A DNA stretch of 64,000 nt from positions 496,001-560,000 of the forward strand of contig NZ_QFFY01000004.1 in the NCBI RefSeq assembly GCF_003131205.1, written 5' to 3'. How positions within the stretch are numbered: position 1 is the first letter of the stretch; each line of letters opens with the position of its first letter. Below, one piece after another: positions 56,025-64,000 of this stretch. The DNA is from Occallatibacter savannae. GTDB taxonomy: Bacteria; Acidobacteriota; Terriglobia; Terriglobales; Acidobacteriaceae. Both the position numbers and the translations under genes were made by a program. Under the pieces are notes generated by a model. It ran no database searches. It saw only the letters and a list, made by a program, of their open reading frames with translations, and had not been told where the DNA came from.

Positions 56025-58679
56025 ATGCCCCGAGTGCCACAGTCGACTTACCGTCTTCAACTCCATGCAGGCTTCACATTCGAAGACGCCATCAAGATTG
56101 TCCCGTATCTCAAATCTCTCGGCGTCTCGCATGTCTATTGCTCGCCTTACTTGCAGGCAGCTCCCGGCAGCATGCACGGCTATGACGTCGTCGATCATCA
56201 ATGCATCAATTCGGAACTGGGTGGGGAACAAGCTCATCAGCGCTTCTGCGCTCGCCTTGCCGAACTCGGCCTCGGACAGGTTCTCGACATCGTTCCCAAC
56301 CACATGGCCATCGGGCCGCAGAATAAATACTGGTGGGATGTGCTTGAGAATGGGCCATCCAGCCGCTTCGCCACTTGGTTCGATATCGACTGGCACTCCT
56401 CTGAGGTTCGTCTCCAGAATAAAGTGCTCATCCCCGTCCTCGGCGATCAGTACGGCAAGACACTCGCCGACGGCCAGATCAAGATTGAACGCGACAGCGA
56501 AGCCCTTCGCGTGCGCTATGCAGAGAACATCTATCCACTCGCTCCCCGTTCGCTGCCCATCATCCTCGAGCGCGCCGGCAAAGCCGTAAACAGTCCGACT
56601 CTCGGCTTCTTCGCCGACAGCCTCTCCCGTCTTCCTCTTCCGGATGCCACAGACGTTGAAGGCATGCAGATCCGTCATCGCGACAAGGAAGTCATCTTCG
56701 GTCTTCTGCACCGGTTCTGTGACGAACATCCCAAAGCCTCCGCCGCCATTGATCAAGTCATTGCCGAGCTCAACGCGAATTGCGATGAGCTCGACGAACT
56801 TCTCAATCAGCAGCATTACCGGCTCGCCTACTGGCGCACTGCCGATCAGGAACTCGGCTATCGACGCTTCTTCGACATCAACACCCTTGTCGGCGTTCGC
56901 ATTGAGCGGCCCCACGTCTTCAATGCAACGCACCGGCGCATCCTCGAGTGGCTCAACAATGGCGTTCTCGATGGTGTGCGGGTAGACCATCCCGACGGCT
57001 TGCGCGATCCGCTGCAATATTTCACCCGTCTTCGCGAGCGCGCTTCTGACGCCTGGATCATCGGTGAAAAAATCCTCGAGCCCGGCGAGTTCCTTCGTTC
57101 TGATTGGCCCATTGAAGGCACCAGCGGCTACGACTTCCTGAATGTCTGCAACGGCCTGTTTATGCAGCCTGAAGGCCTCCGCGAACTCACTGAAATCTAC
57201 CGCGACTACACCCAGGAACCCACCGACTTCAGCGCAATCGCTCACGACAAGAAGCTCACCGTAGAACAGGAGGCTCTCGGCAGTGATGTCAATCGCCTCG
57301 CCGACCTGTTCCTCCGCATCTGTGAAAACAATCGCGACCGTCGTGACTACACCCGGGCCGAGATTCGCCGTGCTCTACGCGAAACGGCAGCCTGCTTCCA
57401 CGTCTATCGCTCCTACGTCGTGCCGGATCGTGACGAGATCACCGATGAAGATCGCCGCGAGGTCCTTCAAGCAGTCGAATGCGCCAAACAGAAACGCAAC
57501 GACATCGATAACGGCCTCTTCGACTTCATGGCTGAGGTGCTGCTTCTCCGCACCCGCGGCCAGCTTGAAGCCGAATTCGTCTATCGCTTCCAGCAGTTCA
57601 CGTCCCCTGTCATGGCGAAAGGGGTAGAAGACACAGCCTTCTACTGCTACAACCGCATGGTCGGGCTCAACGAAGTTGGCAGCGCGCCCGGTCACGATGG
57701 CCTGTCGCTTGCTCAATTTCACGATTACTGCGGCACCATGCAGTCATCGCGTCCCTCTACGATGACCACGCTCTCCACGCATGACACGAAGCGCTCTGAT
57801 GATGTGCGCGCGCGCCTCGCCGTCCTGACTGAAATGCCCGGAGAGTGGCGCCGTTTCCTCAGGCGCTGGATGCGCCAGAATGCGCAACTTAAGACCAATG
57901 GTTTCCCCGATCGCAATACCGAGTACTTCCTTTACCAGACCATGATTGGCGCGTGGCCTATCGAGCCCGATCGCCTCCACGCCTACATGGAAAAGGCCGT
58001 ACGCGAGGCCAAGCAGCACACCACTTGGACACAGCAGAACAAGGAGTTCGAAGACGCGCTTCACGCGTTCATTGATCGCCTCTACGAAGACGCTGAATTC
58101 CTCGCTGCTCTCGAGGAAATTGTGCGCACGATCATCACCCCAGGTCGGGTGAACAGTCTTACGCAAACGCTCCTTAACTGCGTTGGGCCGGGTGTCCCGG
58201 ACACGTATCAGGGAAGCGAACTGTGGGCGCTCCACCTCGTTGATCCCGACAACCGCCGCCCCGTTGATTACGAGACCAGGGCTGCGATGCTTGCCGAGAT
58301 CGAGTCTGGAATCGCCATCGAACAAGTCGTCCAGCGCATGGACTCCGGTCTCCCCAAGCTCTGGGTTCTTCACCGGGCTCTAAATCTGCGTACTAAGCGT
58401 CCAGACTTGTTCGGCCCCGCCGCCGAATATACTCCGCTCATGGCTGCAGGTCGCAAAGCAGAAAACGTAGTCGCGTTTCTTCGAGCCGGTCGAATCGCTG
58501 CCATCGCTCCTCGCTGGAATCTGAAACTCGCAAACAACTGGTCGGGCACCTCCGTTCATCTTCCCAACGGACGCTGGAAGAACCTGTTCACCGGCGATCT
58601 GCTGAACGGAGGTATCACCCCCATGCAGATCCTGCTGCAGCGATTTCCCGTCGCACTTCTCCAATTAGAAGAGGCCTGA
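56025..58679 (+). CDS. treY: Malto-oligosyltrehalose synthase TreY
   Basis: An 884-aa GH13 enzyme that turns the reducing end of malto-oligosaccharides into a trehalosyl unit. Motifs are QSTYRLQLHAGFTFEDA at the N-terminus, LDIVPNHMA, GVRVDHPDGLRDP (catalytic Asp), IIGEKILEPGE (acid/base Glu), then STHDTKRSDDVRARL and VGPGVPDTYQGSELW. Full length. The ATG has a GGTGA-type site. treZ follows after 5 bases, so they are co-transcribed. Confidence 0.96.
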   Translation: MPRVPQSTYRLQLHAGFTFEDAIKIVPYLKSLGVSHVYCSPYLQAAPGSMHGYDVVDHQCINSELGGEQAHQRFCARLAELGLGQVLDIVPNHMAIGPQNKYWWDVLENGPSSRFATWFDIDWHSSEVRLQNKVLIPVLGDQYGKTLADGQIKIERDSEALRVRYAENIYPLAPRSLPIILERAGKAVNSPTLGFFADSLSRLPLPDATDVEGMQIRHRDKEVIFGLLHRFCDEHPKASAAIDQVIAELNANCDELDELLNQQHYRLAYWRTADQELGYRRFFDINTLVGVRIERPHVFNATHRRILEWLNNGVLDGVRVDHPDGLRDPLQYFTRLRERASDAWIIGEKILEPGEFLRSDWPIEGTSGYDFLNVCNGLFMQPEGLRELTEIYRDYTQEPTDFSAIAHDKKLTVEQEALGSDVNRLADLFLRICENNRDRRDYTRAEIRRALRETAACFHVYRSYVVPDRDEITDEDRREVLQAVECAKQKRNDIDNGLFDFMAEVLLLRTRGQLEAEFVYRFQQFTSPVMAKGVEDTAFYCYNRMVGLNEVGSAPGHDGLSLAQFHDYCGTMQSSRPSTMTTLSTHDTKRSDDVRARLAVLTEMPGEWRRFLRRWMRQNAQLKTNGFPDRNTEYFLYQTMIGAWPIEPDRLHAYMEKAVREAKQHTTWTQQNKEFEDALHAFIDRLYEDAEFLAALEEIVRTIITPGRVNSLTQTLLNCVGPGVPDTYQGSELWALHLVDPDNRRPVDYETRAAMLAEIESGIAIEQVVQRMDSGLPKLWVLHRALNLRTKRPDLFGPAAEYTPLMAAGRKAENVVAFLRAGRIAAIAPRWNLKLANNWSGTSVHLPNGRWKNLFTGDLLNGGITPMQILLQRFPVALLQLEEA

Positions 58680-58684
58680 TTCAA

Positions 58685-60433
58685 ATGCAACGCTTCGAAG
58701 TTTGGGCGCCGCTCGCGAAATCCCTGTCCGTTCAGGTCAACGGCAACACCTACTCCCTGAATGGCCCTGACAGCCAGGGTTGGTGGCGCGCCAGGGTTGA
58801 CTCTGCAGTCCCCGGCGATGACTACGGCTACCTGATCGACGACGATCCTAAGCCCTATCCCGATCCGCGTTCGTTGTGGCAGCCAAACGGAGTCCACGGC
58901 CTCTCTCGCGTCTACGATCACTCCGCATATCGATGGAACGACCACAAGTTCCAGCCCGCGCCAATTGCCAGCGCCATCATCTACGAACTCCACATCGGCA
59001 CCTTCACCCTCGAAGGCACACTCGATTCCGCAATCGCGCGCCTCGATCACCTTGCCAACCTCGGCATCACGCACGTCGAGCTCATGCCCGTGAATTCATT
59101 TTCAGGAAACCACGGCTGGGGCTACGACGGAGTAGATCTCTTTGCCGTGCATGAACCCTATGGTGGTCCGGACGCCCTCAAGCGCTTCGTTGACGCTGCA
59201 CATCAGCGCGGCCTCGGCGTCCTCCTCGACGTCGTCTACAACCACTTCGGCCCGGTCGGGAACTACACCGGCAAGTTCGGTCCCTATCTCACTGAGGCGC
59301 ACAAGACCCCTTGGGGCGGCGCCGTCAATCTTGAGGAGGGAGGCTCGCATCAGGTGCGTCGCTTCTTCTGCGACAACGCCCTGATGTGGATGCGCGATTA
59401 CCATATCGATGGACTTCGTCTGGACGCAGTACATGCCTTTGTCGATCGCTCCGCCGTTCATCTTCTCGAACAGCTCTCAGCAGAAACTGAAACTCTCGCC
59501 GCCATGCTTGCCCGCCGCAAGGTTCTCATTGTCGAAAGCGACTTGAACGACCCGCAGTTTGTCATGCCGCGCTTCGGCGGAGGCCTCGGCATGGACGCCC
59601 AGTGGAACGATGATTTTCACCACGCGCTCTTCACCGTACTCGTAAAAGAAGATCTGGGTGGCTACTACAACGACTTCAACTCGCTCGAATATCTTGCCAA
59701 GACCCTCAAGGAAACTTTCGTCTACGACGGCATGTACTCGCAATATCGCAATCGCCATCACGGCCGTCCCGTCGGTAATCTTTCTCAGCATCGCTTCATC
59801 GGCTTCATCCAGAATCATGATCAGGTCGGCAATCGAGCCATCGGTGACCGTCTCTGCGAAACGGTCGGAGTCAATCGCGCAAAAATCGCCGCCGCCTTTG
59901 TGCTCCTCGCGCCTTTCACTCCGCTGCTCTTCATGGGAGAAGAGTGGGCAGCGTCAACGCCTTTCCAGTACTTCGCCGATCACGAAGACAAAGAACTCGC
60001 CCGCCTCGTCTCCGAAGGCAGAAAGCGCGAGTTCGCTTCGTTTGGCTGGGATGCAGCTGTCATCCCCGATCCTGAGAAGCCTGAGACATTCCAGCGCTCA
60101 AAGCTGAACTGGGATGAACTCTCAAGATCCACGCACGCAGAGATGCTCTCCTGGTACCGCGATCTCATCCGGCTCCGCCGCTGCACGCCTTCGCTCAACA
60201 ACGGTGAGCCAGGCAACACCTCCGCCAGCTTCAACGAAGAAGAGAAGTGGCTCTGCATGCGCCGCGGTTCCATTGTGGTCGCCTGTAATCTTTCAGAGGA
60301 AGAACGAACCACGCCCGGCTATCCGCAGATGCATCTGCTGCTCGCCTCTCGGCAGGGCGTCGCGCTTCAGGAGAAGTCCGTCAAACTCCCCCCCGAATGC
60401 GTCGCCATCATCTCTCTCCCCGATCCCGATTAG
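58685..60433 (+). CDS. treZ: Malto-oligosyltrehalose trehalohydrolase TreZ
   Basis: A 582-aa GH13 enzyme that releases trehalose from TreY products. It starts with a CBM48-like domain (1-90), then the barrel: YELHIGTFTLEGTLD, HVELMPVNSFSGNHGWGYDG, DVVYNHFGPVGNY, GLRLDAVHAFVDRS (catalytic Asp), VLIVESDLNDP (Glu), QNHDQVGNRAIGDRL. Typical C-terminal domain. It starts 5 bases after treY. Confidence 0.96.
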   Translation: MQRFEVWAPLAKSLSVQVNGNTYSLNGPDSQGWWRARVDSAVPGDDYGYLIDDDPKPYPDPRSLWQPNGVHGLSRVYDHSAYRWNDHKFQPAPIASAIIYELHIGTFTLEGTLDSAIARLDHLANLGITHVELMPVNSFSGNHGWGYDGVDLFAVHEPYGGPDALKRFVDAAHQRGLGVLLDVVYNHFGPVGNYTGKFGPYLTEAHKTPWGGAVNLEEGGSHQVRRFFCDNALMWMRDYHIDGLRLDAVHAFVDRSAVHLLEQLSAETETLAAMLARRKVLIVESDLNDPQFVMPRFGGGLGMDAQWNDDFHHALFTVLVKEDLGGYYNDFNSLEYLAKTLKETFVYDGMYSQYRNRHHGRPVGNLSQHRFIGFIQNHDQVGNRAIGDRLCETVGVNRAKIAAAFVLLAPFTPLLFMGEEWAASTPFQYFADHEDKELARLVSEGRKREFASFGWDAAVIPDPEKPETFQRSKLNWDELSRSTHAEMLSWYRDLIRLRRCTPSLNNGEPGNTSASFNEEEKWLCMRRGSIVVACNLSEEERTTPGYPQMHLLLASRQGVALQEKSVKLPPECVAIISLPDPD

Positions 60434-60455
60434 AACGGAGCGACAGTTTTGAAAG

Positions 60456-60515
60456 GGCACGGCTTCAGCCGTGCCGCAAACCGGAATCGCATCACCTCGG
60501 CTTTAGCCGCTGAGG
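60456..60515 (+). repeat. REP-like double hairpin, copy B
   Basis: GGCACGGCT-TC-AGCCGTGCC (60456-60475), a perfect 9-bp stem, then a weaker hairpin around CCTCGGCTTTAGCCGCTGAGG (60495-60515). Its reverse complement has the same order of hairpins as 23302-23358. It may also end treYZ transcription. Confidence 0.65.
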
Positions 60516-60653
60516 AGTGGTTCTGAATAAGTCGAAATCTCTAAGCGACACACCGGGTCTCCTGCTTCTCTCACGAATGAAACCTGCGAAGGTGATCGCC
60601 ATTTCGACCCATGAGGCTGCTGAGAGCTGACGGCTAATAGCTTAGAGCTGTTC

Positions 60654-61472
60654 TCAAAAGTGCCTGATCGTCTCATGCCGAATCGGTTCCACCGGCTTCG
60701 GCACAACCTCCGGCGGCGGCACCCTCTCCGGCCTTGGTTCTGTGCGTCCCTCCAGCGATCTGCTTACCAGGTCACGCGACCCCAGTCCGACCGCCAGCGC
60801 CAGCGTCAGCACAATCCCGCCAAACAGAATCCCAAACGCCAGCTCCACGATCTTTCCGCCCACCTCGAGATGATCCAGCACCATCGCTGCGGTTAGCACC
60901 AGCACGAGCCACTTCACCCCCAACGACAGAAACCGCGCATACTGCAGCTGCGCATTTACCGCCCCGATCAACACCGAACGAGCCAGGAATCGCGCAATCA
61001 CCGTTCCTGCAATCATCACCAGGATCGCTCCCACTAGATGCGTGAGATACGGCAGCAGCGAAATCGGCAGCGGCGTTCCAGTTGAATACGAAGCATCGAA
61101 CGCCGATACCCCAATCACCAGGCCCAGCAAAACACAGCCCCAGAATGCACCTCGCGCAATCAGCATCGTCGGTGAACTTGAAGGGCTCCACTCTGGATTT
61201 CCTCGATTCAGTCGCTCGTCGAACTTCACCAGCGCAAGTCCGCGCCGCAACAGCAGCGATAGCCCCATCCCGATCAGCGTGAACAACGTCAGAGCAACGA
61301 ACACCGCAAGGATGCCCGGCAATACCGCGATGAACAGCGAAAGCACGCGATAAACCGATTGCTGCAGCGCATCCGAAATATGCGTCCACAGGGGCACGCT
61401 GTTGTTCGTAATCGGAGGTGGCGGATTGTAGTTCTGCACCGTCTGCAGCATCATTCCGATCAATCTCTCCAT
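60654..61472 (-). CDS. Membrane protein with MscS-like TM helices
   Basis: A 272-aa protein with about five hydrophobic helices and a soluble charged C-terminus (TEPRPERVPPPEVVPKPVEP). The repeated helix style (VLPGILAVFVALTLFTLIGM, ILVMIAGTVIARFLARSV, ILFGGIVLTLALAVGLGSRDLVSR) resembles the TM-helix family related to MscS channels, but the beta domain of MscS is missing. GGAGAG 8 bases upstream selects the ATG at 61472. It is followed on the same strand by the GT-A-like and maltokinase genes upstream. Confidence 0.72.
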   Translation of the reverse strand: MERLIGMMLQTVQNYNPPPPITNNSVPLWTHISDALQQSVYRVLSLFIAVLPGILAVFVALTLFTLIGMGLSLLLRRGLALVKFDERLNRGNPEWSPSSSPTMLIARGAFWGCVLLGLVIGVSAFDASYSTGTPLPISLLPYLTHLVGAILVMIAGTVIARFLARSVLIGAVNAQLQYARFLSLGVKWLVLVLTAAMVLDHLEVGGKIVELAFGILFGGIVLTLALAVGLGSRDLVSRSLEGRTEPRPERVPPPEVVPKPVEPIRHETIRHF

Positions 61473-61545
61473 CACACTCTCTCCTTCGCCAACTTCACCA
61501 GCGTCCGTGGACAACCCAACAATGAACGCTTAAGGGCCCGCGTAC

Positions 61546-62736
61546 TTACGAGTTGAATCGGTCCGGCCAGCGCCAGCGCGACACGATGTACTGCTTCTCC
61601 GACTCGAACGCCGCGGCCACTGCCTCCACATGAACCTCCGCGTCTGTCCCCGAACTCACCACATTCAGGTGTCCCGCGACCCACGCCAGGTACAAAGGAA
61701 TCAGCGCTCCCAACAGGTGTCCGCGATTGATGGTGCGCAATCGGTACGCCACCAGGAAGTCGAATACAACTCTCGCCCACAGCGTCTCCGGCATTCGAAA
61801 CGTCGCTGGCTCCACAACCGACAACCGCTTTAAGCCAAGCAGGGAATTGGGTGCAAGCACCAGTCCCCAGATCTCCTGCAAATTCGTGAAGGCCAGCCGG
61901 AACGCCTCCACCATCGGCGCAATATCGACAGCGCCTTCCGCTGCCGGCATGGGGGAAAAGGACCGATGCTCCGGCAGCAGCCTTCTCGGCCTTTGCCAGA
62001 AGGCCGCCTTCGCCTCAATGTCCGCAAAAAGCGAACCCGTAACCAGCGACAAAATCGCATTGATATTTGGCTCCGCTGGCTGGGGCAGTTCGCGTGTTCC
62101 CACATCGACCTCGTCGATGCTCAGCCCAGCCACCATCGCCTCGCTCACCGGCCAGACAATCGCGTCCGGTTGATTCTGATTCACAAACTTCTGCGCTGTG
62201 CTACCCAGCCGTTCCGCCATTCGCAGCGACAGCGCCATATCGATTGACAGCGGATACCGTACACGCGAAGCGAAAAGAGCTCGTGTCAGCGGATAGATGA
62301 TTGCGGAATTTACCAGGCCAGCATTCACCGGCAGCGAATAATGAGGCACCGCCAGATCCGACTTCGACTCCGCCACGCTGTTCACCATCCCGCGGAGTGC
62401 CGCAGCGCTCAACGAGTCAGCACCCGGCCCCAACACCAAAACAGCCTTCGCCTCGTTCTCTTTCGCAACATGCAGTGCGTTGACGAAATCGACTGCGGCG
62501 ATCGGCCACACCGCGTTTGTCGACTGCACCGGCAGAACCCGGATTTCCGCGTACGCGGTTCCGGCCGGGTCATTCGCAGTTGCCACCAGCAGTTCCTCAC
62601 CCCGAAACTCCAACGCAAGGTTCCCCAGGATGCTTTCCAACTGCTCTGGAGGCATTGGAGCAATAAAGACCACCAGGTCTGCGCGGGCAGCTGTCGCTGT
62701 CGCCTGATCACTCGAGATTGTGTTCGCTGTTGCCAT
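61546..62736 (-). CDS. GT-A-like glycosyltransferase homologue, function unknown
   Basis: A 396-aa protein whose central part (VLVLGPGADSLSAAALRGMV, LAVPHYSL, SAIIYPLTRALFASRVRYPLSIDMALSLRMAERLG) resembles the acceptor side of GT-A enzymes such as glucosyl-3-phosphoglycerate synthases. The usual DxD metal site is not obvious (GAD is the nearest). The C-terminal third is helical. It lies between a maltokinase and a membrane protein, so a role in glucoside or glycogen metabolism is possible but inferred only. Confidence 0.6.
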   Translation of the reverse strand: MATANTISSDQATATAARADLVVFIAPMPPEQLESILGNLALEFRGEELLVATANDPAGTAYAEIRVLPVQSTNAVWPIAAVDFVNALHVAKENEAKAVLVLGPGADSLSAAALRGMVNSVAESKSDLAVPHYSLPVNAGLVNSAIIYPLTRALFASRVRYPLSIDMALSLRMAERLGSTAQKFVNQNQPDAIVWPVSEAMVAGLSIDEVDVGTRELPQPAEPNINAILSLVTGSLFADIEAKAAFWQRPRRLLPEHRSFSPMPAAEGAVDIAPMVEAFRLAFTNLQEIWGLVLAPNSLLGLKRLSVVEPATFRMPETLWARVVFDFLVAYRLRTINRGHLLGALIPLYLAWVAGHLNVVSSGTDAEVHVEAVAAAFESEKQYIVSRWRWPDRFNS

Positions 62737-62817
62737 TGAGCTGATCCGGAGAGCTAACCAAAGCGGGAGCCGATCTTCAGCCGATCGTCAACCACGACAA
62801 TTAGATGCAGGTCCGAA

Positions 62818-64000
62818 CTACGACCCTTGCAAACTTAGGATACCTGTAATTGGGATGTGCAGCCACGTGGGCCGGTTGTTCAACTCGTACAAGAGCTCGT
62901 ACAGCGCCTTCTCTAATAAATACGCATCCAGCAGCTTCTGTGTCTCATCAACTCCCGGCAGTAGCTCCGGCTTTGCGGCAATTGTCTCACGGTAGGCGCT
63001 CAGGAACTCGCTCGCCGCCGCATCCTGCCAGGCCCTTGCCCAGCCATGCATGCGATCCGACGCAGTCTCCGCATGCCCTTCCGCATGCTTCTTCAATCCA
63101 GCAAAAGCTGCATACGAAAACGACCGAAGCATGCCCGCTACATCCTTCAACGGCGACTGTTTTCGACGTCTCTCTGCAAGCGTCCGCGCCGGCTCGCCTT
63201 CGAAGTCCAGCAGCACGAAATCTCCTCCAGCCGAGTCTCCCTCGCCCTTGGCCGACTTTACGCGCAGTGTCTGTCCGAGATGGTAGTCGCCATGAATCCG
63301 GATCCTCTCTCCCGCTGCCTCCAGGTTCGTGATCTCCCGGCTGTGTCCAATTAACTTCGCTCGTTGAGACAGCAGGTAGGCAGCAGAATCCGCCGTAGCG
63401 TCATCGAGCGTCGCAAACTTGCCTTTCAGGGCATCCAATGCCGACTTGGTCTGCGCCTCAATCTGCCGAGCAACAATTTCCAGATCTTCCTTTGTCGTTT
63501 TCTCCGGCGCGAAAGCAGGCTCGCTCTTTGAGCTGCTCAGCGCAAGATGCATCTCGGCTGTTCGCCGCCCCAGCAGTGCTACCGCATCTATCGCCGTTGC
63601 AGTCAGCTTCCTGAACCCGTCCGGCGATCTCTGCGCTCCTGCAAAACTAGAGGCCGAGATATCGGGCAGCGAATCTTGATCGGCGACCTTGTTGTAAAAC
63701 TCGCTTAGCTCATGCAAGAACCACGCCCAGCCATCTCCTTCGTTGGCAACAAGCCCCTGCAGCATCGCTACAGTCGTCTTCTCGCCCGTGCTCGACGTGA
63801 TCGACATTTCGCCAAGAAACGGCGCGATCCGCTCAAAGTGCGCAACCTCCGTCAGAAACCTTCCGATCTCAACATCCGGGTTCTCGCCAGGCTGCAGTCG
63901 TCTGAAAAGCTTCAGGATCAGCTTGTCTCCATACAGGATCGACGTGTTCGATTGTTCCGCCGATCCTACGCGCGACTCCATCGCAGTTGGCAGCTTCAGT
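62818..64000 (-). CDS. Maltokinase domain, C-terminal part of a TreS-maltokinase-like gene (partial)
   Basis: The frame continues past the right edge (LKLPTA before the first internal ATG at 63981), so this is the C-terminal part of a larger protein. About 394 residues are visible. The kinase motifs are HGDYHLGQTL and VLLDFEGEPAR, followed by RRRKQSPLKDVAGMLRSFSYAAF, the maltokinase signature. Such domains make maltose-1-phosphate for GlgE and are commonly fused to trehalose synthase TreS in acidobacteria; the fused part would lie beyond 64000. N-terminal part seen: ILYGDKLILKLFRRLQPGENP. Confidence 0.88.
   Translation of the reverse strand, partial: LKLPTAMESRVGSAEQSNTSILYGDKLILKLFRRLQPGENPDVEIGRFLTEVAHFERIAPFLGEMSITSSTGEKTTVAMLQGLVANEGDGWAWFLHELSEFYNKVADQDSLPDISASSFAGAQRSPDGFRKLTATAIDAVALLGRRTAEMHLALSSSKSEPAFAPEKTTKEDLEIVARQIEAQTKSALDALKGKFATLDDATADSAAYLLSQRAKLIGHSREITNLEAAGERIRIHGDYHLGQTLRVKSAKGEGDSAGGDFVLLDFEGEPARTLAERRRKQSPLKDVAGMLRSFSYAAFAGLKKHAEGHAETASDRMHGWARAWQDAAASEFLSAYRETIAAKPELLPGVDETQKLLDAYLLEKALYELLYELNNRPTWLHIPITGILSLQGS

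Noticed and set aside
55917..57245. A 442-codon minus-strand frame opposite treY
   Set aside because: TreY motifs cover the whole stretch on the other strand; the frame is a result of codon bias.

Overview
The window looks like chromosomal DNA of an acidobacterium, most likely class Terriglobia (subdivision 1). The basis is recognition of protein types: two copies of the acidobacterial VWFA-related family, a DUF4337 protein, a DUF3761 protein, a YidB-like protein, a probable TreS-maltokinase fusion, and many large secreted glycoside hydrolases. GC content is high. I saw no rRNA, tRNA, CRISPR array, insertion sequence or phage module.

Layout. 1-3 kb: the end of a secreted protein, then two divergent VWFA-related secreted proteins. 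3-9 kb: a DMT permease, an SDR, a FemAB/GNAT-like protein, a methyltransferase and cysS. 9-20 kb: small membrane, secreted and hydrophilic proteins around a secreted GH2 beta-galactosidase, an APC permease and a class III aminotransferase. 20-27 kb: yraN, then a complete minus-strand ISC iron-sulfur operon in the E. coli order iscR-iscS-iscU-iscA-hscB-hscA-fdx-iscX. It has a good promoter with two operator-like repeats, and a hairpin or dispersed repeat in six of its seven gene gaps. 27-31 kb: a 57-aa Zn-ribbon-like protein, pgsA, and a coupled DNA-repair pair (DUF4130-UdgX and the radical SAM protein that accompanies it). 31-43 kb: a GT1 glycosyltransferase, a DUF4142 protein, a secreted metallo-beta-lactamase-fold protein divergent from an NRAMP-like transporter, typA, purEK, an isoaspartyl peptidase and an SDR.

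43-53 kb is a carbohydrate-degradation island: a Tat-exported GH2 enzyme with discoidin-like domains, a LacI regulator with a CelR-like box in front of the GH2 gene, a stand-alone LytTR regulator, a hydrolase-like/SUMF1 fusion and a CE15 glucuronoyl esterase. 53-56 kb: dinB and an ArsB/NhaD-type transporter. 56-64 kb: treY-treZ on the plus strand, converging with a membrane protein, a GT-A-like protein and the maltokinase end of a larger gene that leaves the window. This is an alpha-glucan/trehalose module.

Plus-strand GC skew appears to change from G-rich (left) to C-rich (right) between about 27 and 35 kb, independent of gene strand, as near a replication terminus. The strongest candidates for new biology are the radical SAM/UdgX pair, the hairpin-filled isc operon with its IscR-site candidates, a Shine-Dalgarno-masking hairpin before an outer-membrane protein gene, and a perfect palindrome between the metal-transporter-like gene and its divergent neighbour.
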